Shown here one piece after another: positions 21,490-34,000 of a DNA stretch of 64,000 bases (positions are counted from its first letter, which is position 1; each line of letters opens with the position of its first letter). Source of the DNA: Crossaster papposus (lineage: Eukaryota > Echinodermata > Asteroidea > Velatida > Solasteridae); NCBI GenBank assembly GCA_037893245.1, contig JBAIAA010000597.1, positions 124,001 to 188,000 of the forward strand, read 5' to 3'. The position numbers and the translations under genes are program-made. The notes below the pieces were generated by a model, which saw nothing but the letters and a program-made list of their open reading frames with translations, was not told where the DNA came from and searched no databases.

Positions 21490-22560
21490 TAAAAGGTTAG
21501 ATCTGAGGTTGGACCTCGAGGTTAAACGGAGATGGGCAATGATATTTGGCGAGTTTATTATAAATCCACACAAAACCCTGTGGAGATTCACTGAAAGTTT
21601 GTTTTGGTTTAGGGTCGGACCTAGAGATGAAAAGGGTCCGAATTGCTCAAGAAGAAACAGGATGAGTTAAATTTAAGGTTGGACCTCGAGATGGTAAGGG
21701 GCTGGGTCCTCAAAAAGAAATGTTGACCAAATTAGGTTCAGATGCCGAGGTGGGACCTCGAAGTGCCTCGGGACTGGGTCCCCAGAAAGTAATAATTTTG
21801 ACCAAATTGAGTTCATATGACGAAGTGTGACCTCGAAGTGCCATGGGCTGGGTCCCCAGAAAGAAATAATTTTGACAAAATTGAGTTCAGGTGCCGAGGT
21901 GGGACCTCGAAGTGCCACGGGGCTGGGTCCCCAGAAAGAAATAATTTTGACCAAATTGAGTTCAGATGCCGAGGTGTACCCTCGAAGTGCCATGGGCTGG
22001 GTCCCAAGAAAGAAATAATTTTGACAAAATTGAGTTAATTTGCCGAGGTGGGACCTCGAAGTGCCACGGGGCTGGGTTCCCCTAAGGAAATAATTTTGAC
22101 CGAATTGAGTTCAGATGCCGAGGTGGGACCTCGAAGTGCCACGGGGCTGTGTCCCAAAAAGAAAACCCTTCTATCTAATTAGGGTAAGATGCCGAGAGTG
22201 GACGTCGAGGTGCAAGGGCTAGGGTTCCCGAAATAAATCATTTTGATCAAATTAAGTTTAAAAGCCGAGGTGGGACCTCGAAGTGCGAGGGGATGGTCCC
22301 CAGAAAGAAAGCCTTTAACCAAATTAAGTATAGATATCGAGGTTGGACCTCGAGTTGGCTATGGGCAGGGTTCCCGAAAGAAATCCTGTTAACCAAATTG
22401 AGTTCAGATGCCGAGTTTGGACCTCGGGGTAACAATAGGCAGGTCACCCCTGAAAGAAATGTGATATATCAAAGTAAAATGTTGATTTACCGGTTGAACC
22501 TCAAATAAATAGGTTGGGTTCCCTTTAAGAAATCTGATAAATTTGGTAAATCCGAGGATG
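21490..22560. repeat. Minisatellite, about 76-bp unit, 11-13 copies
   Basis: The unit contains GATGCCGAGGTGGGACCTCG, AAGTGCCACGGGGCTGGGTC and AATTTTGACCAAATTGAGTT. Good copies start near 21741, 21816, 21890, 21964, 22038 and 22113, with more divergent ones on both sides. GAGGT...ACCTC gives each unit a small palindrome. It expanded inside the retrotransposon. Confidence 0.85.
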
Positions 22561-24426
22561 AGCCTAAAGAACACTGATTAAGGTTGGCGGGTCTATGCCC
22601 TTTGGGTCTGCAATTGATGATATTTGCAGCGCCTTGAGTAAACACATGTTATGTACATATGCACAGTACCGATACGTGTGTGCGTCGGTGTGCGCGCATT
22701 GTTAGCGCTTCGGCAAAAAAATCGGCTAAAAATTAACAATGTTTCAATTTGTTTATAATAAGTGATGGCATACCGAAATTTAGAGCCGAGATCGGGCCTT
22801 AGGATGCACTGGGCAGGAGGCCAAAATTGTTTGATTAATTAAGGTTCTGGGTCCCAATTTAATTCCCAAGGTAGCGTTGTTAAAGGATTCCAGTTTTAGG
22901 CGCCAAGGAAGTAAGAGGACGAGACCCTATATTTGAGTTTAGAGTTTCATGAATTTTGGATCCGAGGTTGGACCTCAAAGTATACTTGGGCTTTGCCCGG
23001 AATGGGTTATGGTGAGGAGATAAATCCCCGAAGTTGACAGACAAATCATGAAGAACGGCCGCTACTGAGGAGTGTAAATTATTACTGGTATTTACCGATA
23101 ACATATATTCTGGGGTAGGGTACAGCCATATTTTCACGAGAGGTATTACCATTTTTAAATTAACAGGTGTACAGTGTACATGTACTCATAACAGTGATAA
23201 TAACCGATTATACCGAGCTTAGAAGTCCAGAATGGGCTCTTTTAACCATTGTACCTTCCGGCATATTCAATTTCAATCACAGAAATGAAACTTAATATAG
23301 AGCTGCACCTGCTTTAAATTGAGATGATGTATCTGAGCTCAAAAGGGCTGAGCCTCGATCAACTCATAGATTCATATAAAATACATGAATTTGTGGGCTT
23401 GTCAATTACATTAACAATAAATACACAGGTGATATTTGTAATATAAGGAGAATAAGATTTCATAGGCAGATGCATCTTCATGTACATGTATTTACATTTA
23501 AAACATAATGTAAAGTAACTTGAAGAGGTCGATTATCACTCGATGTCACCAGAGTGCCCTTAGCATTGCAGGCAACATAATAAATGTGGCTGCCCCCTTC
23601 CCCCTTATTCAAGTCATTTTAATTTGGGTGTGCATGTACGTAGCTCTGGTAGCCTATGGATACATGCAGGGCGGATGAACTCTCGTCTGTTTACTGGGGT
23701 GAGCCAAGACTGGTGTATAGCAAAGAGATTACACTTGAAGCAATTTTGTAAAGAGCGATGAATGCGCTCTACATTGGTACGGTGGAGTTTAGGCAGATAC
23801 AACAGTATTATCCATCCACATTATTCTTGCCTGCTAGTGGCACGTTCCGTCGGCGTTTGTTTGTTTGCTTGTTGGGGTGTTTGTTTGTTTGTTTATGTGA
23901 ATGCAGGCGAAATCCGCTTTGGAGGTCTACAAACTAAGCGTCGGTAGCTTCTTAAAGGTTGTACTGTCACTGTCTACATGGCATATGTGATGTCCATTTT
24001 CAGGAAGTATGTTGAGAAATTTAAAGAAAACTGTCCATCACCGACGTCAAAGTAAAACAGATGTACGTAAATATTCTCACATAGTGGCACAAACAAAACC
24101 ATGGAATCCAAGGTTCAGGATATAGCTAAAGATTCTGACCAAGTATCGGGTAAAGATTCTGACAAACGGTCGAGGTTTGCCCTTTAAGCATTTAGGTTTG
24201 AACGCCCTTTTCGGCCAACACTAAGGCGTGAAAGGGGTGTGTTTAGACCCTTGAAACAGGGCTAACGGCCTAGAGAAAATTCTAGAAAGAACAATATATA
24301 TAAACAAATCTACAATTCGACATGCCCCCACAAAAGTATTTTGCAAACGCCCCTTTGTGTTGTAAGTTCGTTCCCTTCATAAATGAGACCCTAACTAAGA
24401 GGCTTATACAAAGTTCCGTGTAGCTT
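22561..24426. other. Retrotransposon interior, no recognisable coding sequence
   Basis: A few more degenerate minisatellite-like phrases (GAGGTTGGACCTC near 22970) are present. Otherwise there is AT-rich sequence with only short open frames. Confidence 0.4.
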
Positions 24427-26161
24427 TTGGGGAAGACGAGCGAAATTCAACCGCCCAGATGTGTAAATGTCCCATCCATTAAACCCCAAAAGCCAAGACT
24501 ACATGTAGTTATGTCGATGAAGGGGCCAAATCTTTGGTGTAAAGACACACCTTTCAAATTAGTTCCCTTGGGCGAGATTGCCAAGTTCATTGACAATAAT
24601 GGATTCTTCCTTTTCAGCCACTACTGATGCACGAGGTTACAAGCAAATACTTTTGTCGGAATTGTCAAACCCTATTTGGTTTGTGATTTTCATCATGGCT
24701 AAAGCACCGGGCTATCCACACTGAGGTTTAGATTGATGGCCGTTTCACTTGTATTCGTTTCACAGTACTCAGAGATGGCAAGGCTTTTGACACGGCTCTG
24801 ATATCGCTTTGTGTGGTTTGCTACATAAACTCACATTTTGTGTTCTTCTTCAATCTGGAAAAGAGTCATCTTCACCCATCCTCTAGCATGATTCATCTGG
24901 GTCTGGGAAATCTGTTAAAAAAAAAAAAAAAAAAAAAAAATGTTTTCGCAGTCTGGGTAGTCTTAAAGCAGCTTCAACGCTTCTTTGGAAAATGTCAAAG
25001 CTTCACATTGGTTTTCCCAGCCACATCTTTGTTTATACATGTAAGGGAGTGTTGCGCATCCATTTCGAGACTAGACAATGTCTACCTCACTCCGCTCACA
25101 CAAAAAGTGCGAGCCGAGAATTCTTTCTGGCGTTTTATAAATTCATTCTCACAGCCAATACCTTGGAAAATGGAACACCAATGCGCCAGTGACTTGATGA
25201 GTTCAGACACTTTCGTTGGGGAGGAGTCTCAGTGGTGGATCCGTTAGGAAACGCTAGTTTTAGAGATTACTGGTCTCCGGAAATTCTAGTTGGAGCAGAC
25301 ATCTGCTGCAAGGAGGCCTTTGCTTTGTATTTTGACCTGCAGTCAGTTTCAGACTCATTGTGGGATAGGCGTGTTGACGTGACAGCTGACTCTTTGGCTC
25401 TCTTCAACGTTTGGAGCAATCGCAGAGCAAATTCAACAGTTTTGGCAACCCCTTGTTTAAGTCGATTTTCACCCCGATCTTAGAGGGCAACTGCACTTTG
25501 CATTCGAGATGGATCCCGTTTAAGCAAACCCAGCAGACGTCCATTCAAGAGAATTATCGCGAGCTGACGCTCAGTTATCCAATTCAGTCTGGCAGCTGCT
25601 TCAGAAGGAGTTGAGAGGCACTCGCGGCTTCATGTTTGACTTGATGGCACTTCCTTTAAATGTGCCGAAAGGATTAGCGGGTCTGCATTACTCGAGGGAT
25701 CCAGTGCCCGGGTCGTCGGGAGTAAATGTATTTGCCCAGCAGTGCCCAGTTGGTGAAGAGCTTTGTTATCCACCTTTCGTTATGATTGCTTCACTCATTC
25801 GACCGTAACAGGTATGGGGTTACGTGAAGGTTACTATGGTGGTGCCAAACACCCTCACCCGTAGCCATGGTGGCCGTGTCTGTCTTCTTTTACGAATCGC
25901 TTGATACGTCTGTCTAAGGAGTGACATTTGGAGCTCCGTGAATATTCATCAGTTAAGGGTTACCAGCCAAATATGCAGGGCCTGCCCTTTGAACTCCGGG
26001 CCTTTAAATTTTTCTTTCCCGACTCCACAAAGGATCAGATGAAATTTCCGCCGTCAAAGTTCAACAATGTCCTCCTCATGTCGGGCTCCATGGGTAGGAG
26101 CCTTAAAGGTTTCAGCTGGCCTTCAAATCTTAATGTGCAGCTGGTCGCTAACTGGAGTTAG
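24427..26161 (+). pseudogene. Reverse transcriptase / RNase H of a DIRS-order retrotransposon, decayed
   Basis: Fragments occur in the expected order in several frames. An RT segment KPRLHVVMSMKGPNLWCKDTP followed by PFKLVPLGEIAKFIDNNGF is at about 24480-24610. The EKS-type block NLEKSHLHPSSSMIHLGLG is at about 24850-24910, then an A-run. RNase H-like DVTADSLALFNVWSNRRA and RWIPFKQT are at about 25375-25525. A block FDLMALPLNVPK ... VPGSSGVNVFAQQCP ... YPPFVMIASLIRP is at about 25630-25810. VTMVVPN follows at about 25830, then KFPPSKFNNVLLM near 26050. These are hallmarks of tyrosine-recombinase retrotransposon polyproteins. Several stops and frameshifts make it non-functional. No tyrosine-recombinase catalytic motif (R...HxxR...Y) could be recognised downstream. 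Confidence 0.75.
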
Positions 26162-28789
26162 ATTGCATCATTATGTAGAGCGGTGGCAGCTACATGCCGA
26201 CAGCATGCAGTAGTTTTACACGAAGCAATTAACTATTTCAGCAGGTTAGCAATTGCCAGACAGGAGCACGAGAGGTCATAAGAGTCTTTCGCGCAGCCAC
26301 CGTTCGGCTTCAGCCTTCAGGTAGAGTTTTTTTGACTGTATCTTCATCTTGTCATCAATCTGCCAAACTAAGCTGGTGAAAGTAAATTGTTCTGTAGCCA
26401 TGGTCAACAAGGCCCTAAGACTAAGAGCCATGTAGTAACACTGCCTGGGTCTTTCTCTCGAATGATTACATTATGCAAGTTGATCTAATATACGACGTTC
26501 ATCTGTCCATCTGAAGCTTCACCGCAGGCTACATATGGTTTTAAGATCAACTTTGCGCCTGCTTTCTCCCCCCGACATATCTTGTTTCTAGTAGTAAACA
26601 GTGGCTAACATTTGTGCATATATTGGCTTCTTCAAGCATAATGGAGTATTGGCAAGGTTGAAGTCGCTGAACAGCCTTTTTAGAAAGGCGGGCATACGAC
26701 AAGCAGAAAATTAAGTTATATATTTAGTGGCATCACTCGAGGATTTTTTATCCATAATCATCAAGGCGAAGGATATCAAACAGAAGAAAATATCTTTCAC
26801 GCAGCATTGTCTCCTTCCTAGTAGATAGGGATTCTAAAGAAAAGAAGCAAGTCCACGCTGTTGGATGTGACAACTTAGGCGTTAGGGCTGGAGACTTTGG
26901 ACGGACAAAGACGTGCGAGAGGGAGGCGACTCCTCTTCAACCACACGATTGGAAAGACGGTTAGAGATTAGTCCAGTTCTTCTTTCATTATCTTCCCAAA
27001 GTTAGATGATTCATCATGGGATATAGACCCAGCCTGGTGCAGTCAACAGCTTGGTCGAGGCGGCAGGGTCCCACGGCTACAGCCTAAACGTTTTCTGCTG
27101 TCAACGTAAGATCGCAAACATCTCGTCAACAATATCTATATAAACAATCATATCACAATTATTAATTGTGTAACAAGTGGCAGTATCATCTGGTTAAAGC
27201 GGACAATCATCTGCCTTATGATTGAATTATTCAATCAACATAAACATACTAATTATAAATGAACATATAAATCATAGGTAAGTTACTATGCAACCCAGCC
27301 ATTTGCATACACTTAAATGGGCATGTGTCGACAATAAATACGTACAGTCATTGTCAACAATCCATAACCATGTATTTCCACACACGTGGATAACAGAAAC
27401 GCATCTTAAATGTTGCCATATTTACCATTAAATTATCCCAACTTGTACAAAATACACATGCGGGAGTGTCTGTTTATAACAATGGATAAGTTAACTAACC
27501 AACTGTTGCATTCTTTGAAGTTCTTAGCGGCAACAATGACGAAATTTACATGAGCAATGATCGCACCATGTCCTGGCACATACAAATTATTAAGTTTCTA
27601 GAATACAGAAAGGGTACAGCCACTTGAGGGCGCTATTTCAACTTTCCGCCGTTACAAAGCCTTTTGTGGGTACCGTGCGGGGGGTCGCTGACACTTTACG
27701 CATCCGCGGAGCTTAGAAATAGGTGCAGATATGAATCACTGCAGATGGGCTTCCGAAAAACAAAACATAATAGGCCTAAACGCTACACTGAGTTGTAAAC
27801 AATAACCAGGCGTAAACAAACGGTGCAGTTCCTGCACGACGCAGTTCAGCGCCTTTCCATAGCATTCGAAAATCAAGAATGGTTTTTGAACTTACAAAGT
27901 GTCGGGCATCAAGTCCAGTAGATCCTTCTTAGAATTAAGTAACAATAATAATTTGAAGAACATGTAGGAGGGTAATATAGGTATATATAAGTAACACTTT
28001 CTTTTGACATATAGTACAGGGACTACCCCATTACTAGAGGTCAAATCATTATCAAGATATAACTAAGATCATTATTCTTCACTAAAATTTATTTACATTA
28101 GCTGGTGTTTGCAAATGAACATGTTTCATGTTGGCGACGCAGCAGGTTTGACAGGGTTCGCGACATGGTACAGACGCCTAGTTTTCAAACGGCGCTGTCC
28201 TATCTTGCGGAGACATATATTGTACGCATATGTGGGTTTACGTCTCTATATATATTTACATAAATAACATAGGTAGGCATATATCGAGATATGTATAGGG
28301 ACCCTTTCTTAAAAAATAAATAAAAAATGATAATACTAACAAACCTGACAAAGTTGTGGGGAAATTAACTGTCCCTATAACATTTTGGGTCTCTGGTGAA
28401 GGGGTCTAGGGGTAGAATTGGGTTAGGGATAATAACAGAAGACAAATTGGGGTGATGTTGAAAAGTGTAGATCGAAATAATGTTCAGAGTTTGAGTTTAG
28501 AGAGGTTTTAGGCACACCAACCTTCTGAAATGTCCCCATAACGTCATGTGCTAAAATAATGAGTGTGTATACGTAAGTAAACTTAGAAAATATGTTTAAA
28601 AAAGGAAAAGAAGGTTAAAACAAAACAAACCCGAAGTTTGCAACGACTGCAACAAAGTAACCCCTCTCTCCGTGCTTTATTTAAGGATAGGAGAGGCTTT
28701 TGTCTAAGAGTTGGGATGAGAGATGGGTGGAATGGTGAGTATTATATTAAGGGTTTAGGGGACTCAAGCTCGGATGGGGCTTCGGTAAT
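26162..28789. other. 3' part of the retrotransposon, no gene recognised
   Basis: Only short frames. The recombinase domain expected here is too degraded for me to see. 28320-28790 is A- and G-rich and leads into repeat B1. Confidence 0.4.
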
Positions 28790-28868
28790 AATCTATCAAA
28801 CCCATATCTAAGCATTGTAGATTCTGGAGCCCGCTACGGAACAATGGAGCGATATAAATAGTTTACTA
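28790..28868 (+). repeat. Split direct repeat B1
   Basis: 79 bp, identical to 29800-29878, running from AATCTATCAAACCCATATCT to GATATAAATAGTTTACTA. Its last three bases overlap the start of A2. Confidence 0.85.
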
Positions 28869-28929
28869 TTTGTACCGCTCAAGACAATGAGGGCGACAGA
28901 AGAAACATCAAGCCATTCGTGATTCTGGC
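28866..28929 (+). repeat. Split direct repeat A2
   Basis: 64 bp, identical to A1 at 18125-18188, overlapping B1 by CTA. The B1/A2 junction is what a circular intermediate would contain. Confidence 0.85.
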
Positions 28930-29050
28930 GGACCGATGGCGTGGAGTTCTCAGGGCTATGCGGGGTAAGAGTTCAGCTCGTCAGAGGTGAGTAAATATCT
29001 CTTGTTTGGCACACTTAGAAGTTGCAGTGTGGTGGTGAGTTTATCAACGG

Positions 29051-29760
29051 TTTTCCCACCCACCCAACCCCTTTTCCCCACCCACCCAACCCCTTTTCCC
29101 CACCCACCCAACTCCTTTTCCCCACCCACCCAACCCCTTTTCCCCACCCACCCAACCCCTTTTCCCCACCCACCCAACCCCTTTTTCCCACCCACCCAAC
29201 CCCTTTTTCCCACCCACCCAACCCCTTTTTCCCACCCACCCAACCCCTTTTCCCCACCCACCCAACCCCTTTTTCCCACCCACCCAACCCCTTTTTCCCA
29301 CCCACCCAACCCCTTTTTCCCACCCACCCAACCCCTTTTTCCCACCCACCCAACCCCCTTTTCCCACCCACCCAACCCCTTTTTCCCACCCACCCAACCC
29401 CTTTTTCCCACCCACCCAACCCCCTTTTCCCACCCACCCAACCCCCTTTTCCCACCCACCCAACCCCTTTTTCCCACCCACCCAACCCCTTTTTCCCACC
29501 CACCCAACCCCTTTTTCCCACCCACCCAACCCCTTTTTCCCACCCACCCAACCCCTTTTTCCCACCCACCCAACCCCTTTTTCCCACCCACCCAACCCCT
29601 TTTTCCCACCCACCCAACCCCTTTTTCCCACCCACCCAACCCCTTTTTTTCCACCCACCCAACCCCTTTTTCCCACCCACCCAACCCCTTTTCCCCACCC
29701 ACCCAACCCCTTTTCCCCACCCACCCAACCCCTTTTCCCCACCCACCCAACGCCTTTTTC
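29051..29760. repeat. 22-bp G-quadruplex minisatellite, about 32 copies
   Basis: The plus-strand unit is close to CCCACCCAACCCCTTTTCCC with one or two further bases, tandemly repeated with very little variation (CTTTTCCCC, CTTTTTCCC, CCTTTTCCC). The minus strand carries GGGGTTGGGTGGGTGGG in each unit. That is a canonical four-tract G-quadruplex motif with 1-2-nt loops. The long Pro/Thr or Gly/Val/Trp open frames are artefacts of the 22-bp period, which cycles through all three frames. It lies between A2 and B2 of the retrotransposon. Confidence 0.95.
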
Positions 29761-29799
29761 CCGCGCGGAGTTCCGCCGCGGGTTCCGGTTTCTACGTAA

Positions 29800-29878
29800 A
29801 ATCTATCAAACCCATATCTAAGCATTGTAGATTCTGGAGCCCGCTACGGAACAATGGAGCGATATAAATAGTTTACTA
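29800..29878 (+). repeat. Split direct repeat B2
   Basis: 79 bp, identical to B1. It forms the right end of the retrotransposon, ending GTTTACTA. Confidence 0.85.
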
Positions 29879-30380
29879 ATTAGATCCCAGACAACTCTAA
29901 CATCACCGATGACGTCAACACCAGCTTTGTTCTGATTGGCTAATAAATGTACACTATGTACCAACCTACCTGCAGAACAAATTATCGCATCCGGATACGC
30001 GGATACGCTCTCACGGTTTATTGAGCTCAATAAACACCCGGCCAACCATGTGCTATAGCATAGGGCTTTGTCGAAAATAGGGGTTTGTTGCGGCTGAACA
30101 CCTGGTCAACCATAATGCGCTATAGAGCATTGGGCTTTGTTGAAATCAGGGGTTTGTTGCGAATTAACACCCGGTCAACCATAATGCGCTATAGGTTTGT
30201 TGCGGCTTCACACCCGCTCAACAGGCACACGGCCATGCAACCATGCGCTATAGAGCGTAGGGTTTTGGCAAAATCGTGGGTTTGTTGCGCGCTTTACACC
30301 CGGTCAACCCTAATGTGCTATAGAGCATAGGGCTTTTTCGAAATCATGGCCAACCATTTGCGCTATACAGCATAGGGCGT
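29879..30380. repeat. Right arm of the split palindromic repeat plus about 75-bp tandem array
   Basis: 29989-30052 is the inverted partner of 18007-18070. From about 30050 the phrase ACACCCGGTCAACCATAATG, then CGCTATAGAGCATAGGGC and GGGTTTGTTGCG, repeats about five times with 65-75-bp spacing and indels. The repetitive open frame here is a by-product. Confidence 0.7.
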
Positions 30381-31001
30381 TTTCTAACCGTATTTTAAAT
30401 TAAGTTAAACGACATTTACTACATCATGTACATGTAAATACATGCCCCATAAATCAACGCAATCGTGAAGTTGGTAGTTGGTCATGTCAGACATTGTTTT
30501 GGAGTTGCTGATCACTAACTAGGTTAATTAATCATACATCAGTTTACAGGTAATTCAGTATTTGGCTTTAAGCGAACTTGGCCCTAGTATTTACAGTTTG
30601 TTTGGTCAAAAAAATACAACAGGGACACTTGTTATCATGGGCGTCAATCCTGGGGGGGACGGGGGGACACGTCCCCCCCCACGAATTTTCAGGTGGTGAA
30701 ATGTCCCCCCCACGATTTGGGGTTATGTTTAATTTTTTTTCTCTCTTTCTCTCTGTGTTGATTTTTTTTTTTTTTAACTTTCCAAAAGTTGCCACACTGT
30801 TTATACGTTATTATCGACCGTTCATCTCCCCCCCCCCCGGATTTGCTCAATGAAATCTACGGTAGATGTGTAACGCGAGTATACATGTACGTACGATCCA
30901 GCATTCAGTGCGCGTGCCCGTACATACAGTATTCGCATAGCGCATCCGCCGCGGCCGGCCATGTGCACGCATTACAACTTTTAAACTTTGAGAACATCAA
31001 G

Positions 31002-34000
31002 ATGGCAAGAACATCGAGGGCAAAAAAGGTAATTATAAAGCTTAGACCCTTACTAAAATTCCAAATTTCCTCTTGCTCTCTAGCTGTCATAGGGGTGTTG
31101 CAAGAAACTTATATGCAATCGATAGCAATTTTCAGTTGCAAATTGAATTCATACATTATATTAGATCTAGATCTAGATGCATTTTATTTAATGGCTAGAT
31201 CTACTCAAGTTTATTAGACGCTGGTTTGAAATTAAAACAAAAATAGATCTAATAGTAATAGGCCCTACAATTGACAAAAAATGCGCAACTGATCCAAGAC
31301 AGAAGTTTAATGATTGAATTAGGCCTAGATATCTAGAGTATTTTGAGAATTTTTGTTTAACTCTAGCCTACTGTACTGAAGAGCAAATTTCAATGAAAAG
31401 TAGCAGTTTTCTTTAAATTTATACTATAGGGTCTAGGCCTAGAGTAAAAAAAAAAAGTTACCTGTCAAAGAATCTCAAAACTGAATAGGGTCTACAAACA
31501 AATTGACTGAAATTTAAAGTTAATTAAAGACACAGTTTTGTAAACACTTCATCTATGATCTATTTGAATTTTAAGATTCCGAACAGATTAGATCATAAAA
31601 ATCTCATTCTGATGAATTTCGATGAAATATGATGTAGAATACATGATTTTTTTTCTTATTCAAAATAAGGTCTATCATGAAGTTAAATGGCTCTTTTTCT
31701 TTTCTTCTATTGACTAGTAGACTAAATATATCTCCCTCCTCAGTTCAGAACTGCATTGTAAATGGAAGTAAAAACTTATTATAAAAGCATAAAGTCGAAT
31801 GAAGCAAATAATATTTGTTGACTCAATTTTCTTTTCACTTCAGAGATTGGCTCCACAACTACATCATATGGATGCAAAAGTTCCTAGGATAGGAGATAGT
31901 CAAGGACAAGGTAAGCATATTGTATGGTACCTGTCAATTTCTTGCATTCTTACGCCTCCGCCCAGCAAATGGGAGTGACAATTATCTGATTAGTTTTGGA
32001 GGTGTAGAGGTCAAAGGTCTAAGGTCACAGGGATTCCTGATTTTCCTGATTTTTGTTTGAATTATCAAATGTTCTGTTTATTGCATCTCTCAGTATTTGC
32101 AGTCAAGACTTAAATGATGCACGTACTTCTCTTGTTTTTTTTTCCTTACAATTTTTTTTCTCCCGTACATTCAATGCCATCAATTAATTATCCACTTTAT
32201 TCAAAGCTTGCTTTATTTCTTATTCAGATGCCCACATCCAGCGGCTGCTATCAAACGCAAAGAAATGTGGGCTGAGGTTAAAAACAGACGTGAGCGGTGA
32301 TGGCAACTGCTACTTTAGAGCACTTGCTGATCAGCTACAAAGGGTTGGAGTTAAGAGTGCAACAAATCATCAAGAACTTCGTGCTGAGATCTGTGATCAA
32401 ATGGAAAACAATGTGAGTTGAACTAAAAAAATTGTAACTGGTTAAATCTTACATCCCTCTATGAATATTCATGAGGCATTCTAAAAGGGCATGAAAACTG
32501 GAAAATAGGTTGCACAATTATCCTTCCAGTTTGTGAGAGGGGAGCTCTTTAATTGAAGCTTACAATATTGAGGGTGATATGATCAGTTGTGATCACTTTG
32601 GGTTTGCTGGGTAAGGTTTATGGTTTATTAAATCAAAATTTCATGCATAAGTGCCCATGAACTGCATTTATTCTTGTAGCATTACCGTGGTAGACTCATG
32701 GGATGATGTGTTCCTATGAGTAAGGATGGTCTGATGGTACATAATTCAGGGAAGGTGAGGACTTTGTTGGGTGGTCAAGGAGTTATGGGTGGATGGAAAG
32801 TCTAGTAGAAATTATCTTCAGAGTGACTAGTATTAGTAACTCATTTAGAAAATGCATGTCCCTCCTCCTCAGAAATATAATTTCCACTAGACTTTTCAAT
32901 GCTTGGTATATTCATATATGTATTGAGAATATGAGTGTACAACTTGATTGCAATGAACTGAATTTTAATCACTACTGATATCATGACCAATCATTCTCAT
33001 TCATCCCAAATCGTACAGACATCTGAGGACATGGCACATGTGGTGACCAATGAATACATTCGCAACATGAGAAAAGATGGAACATGGGCTGGTGAACCCG
33101 AAATTATTGCAAGTCATCAGAAGTACAGTGTCAACATACAGATCATTACCAGTGCAGAAGTCAGTACACTATCAGGGTTCTATATGCACAACTACAAGGA
33201 AGATGGTGCTAAAGAAACGCTGTACCTGGGACACATCCATGAAAGTCACTATGTTAGTCTAGGTAGGTAGGGATCAGAACTGTGATAACAGATAAGCACT
33301 TTTTGCATAGGGGCTGCATGGGGCTGCGAATATGACCGCTACTTGTGGCCATCTCTATGTCATCAAGCTTTTACTGGGGGAGAGGCACATGCTAGACGTG
33401 TCCCTTTTGGACCGTTGCAGTAGATACAGCTCTCTTATAGCATCAGTGGCATAATGAGCCCCAAACAAATTAAGGGGGCAAAACATGGCATACAGGGCAA
33501 CATTTCTAAAGCAAGCAAAGAAATGTCCCTTTCCAAAAGAAAATCTGATCTTGTGATAGATATTGCCATATTATCCATTAAGTATTTTATATTTTACCCT
33601 TTTCTCTTTCCTTTTTTTTTTTTTTTCTCTTTTCTCCCCCTTTTGTTTTGTCTTGGGCATGGAACTTTTGGGAGGGGGCAAGATCCCCTAAGCCCCCCAT
33701 CTGTACACAAGTGCTATAATAGGTTTGCAATAAGCTTCCTTTTCAATGGACACATGTGTAATGGAAATATGAAGTATAGACAAACTTTTAAGGGAGAATG
33801 AAAACAGTGCAGTATTTAGATTTCACTGGAGATTTGCCAAGTTTAAGCATGAATGGTACCTGAACTATTTTTTTCTTCAAATTTCGGCAAGATCGTGTGA
33901 CACATTTGCAATCACGAAAAAATGTTGACGAATTTTTATCTACACCCAGCAACAACTGAATTTTTAGATTCCAAGACCATATGTTACACAGATTTTCTTC

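Larger units (their letters stand above)
18125..29878 (+). mobile_element. Tyrosine-recombinase retrotransposon (PAT/Ngaro-like) with split direct repeats
   Basis: Exact 64-bp copies lie at 18125-18188 (A1) and 28866-28929 (A2). Exact 79-bp copies lie at 28790-28868 (B1) and 29800-29878 (B2). B1 and A2 overlap by the trinucleotide CTA. The element begins with CTA and ends with CTA, with no target-site duplication. The order A1, coding region, B1-A2-B2 is the split-direct-repeat architecture known for PAT and Ngaro elements of the DIRS order. The coding region on the plus strand is decayed (RT/RNase H fragments at 24430-26161). Its length is inflated by a 76-bp minisatellite, inserted MITEs and a 22-bp minisatellite. 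The boundaries are exact by sequence; the clade assignment is inference. Confidence 0.75.

Noticed and set aside
28956-29867. Long frames of PTQPLFPTHP or GKGVGWVGKRGW repeats
   Set aside because: The 22-bp unit is not a multiple of three, so every frame gives the same repetitive peptide. It is a minisatellite, not a structural protein.
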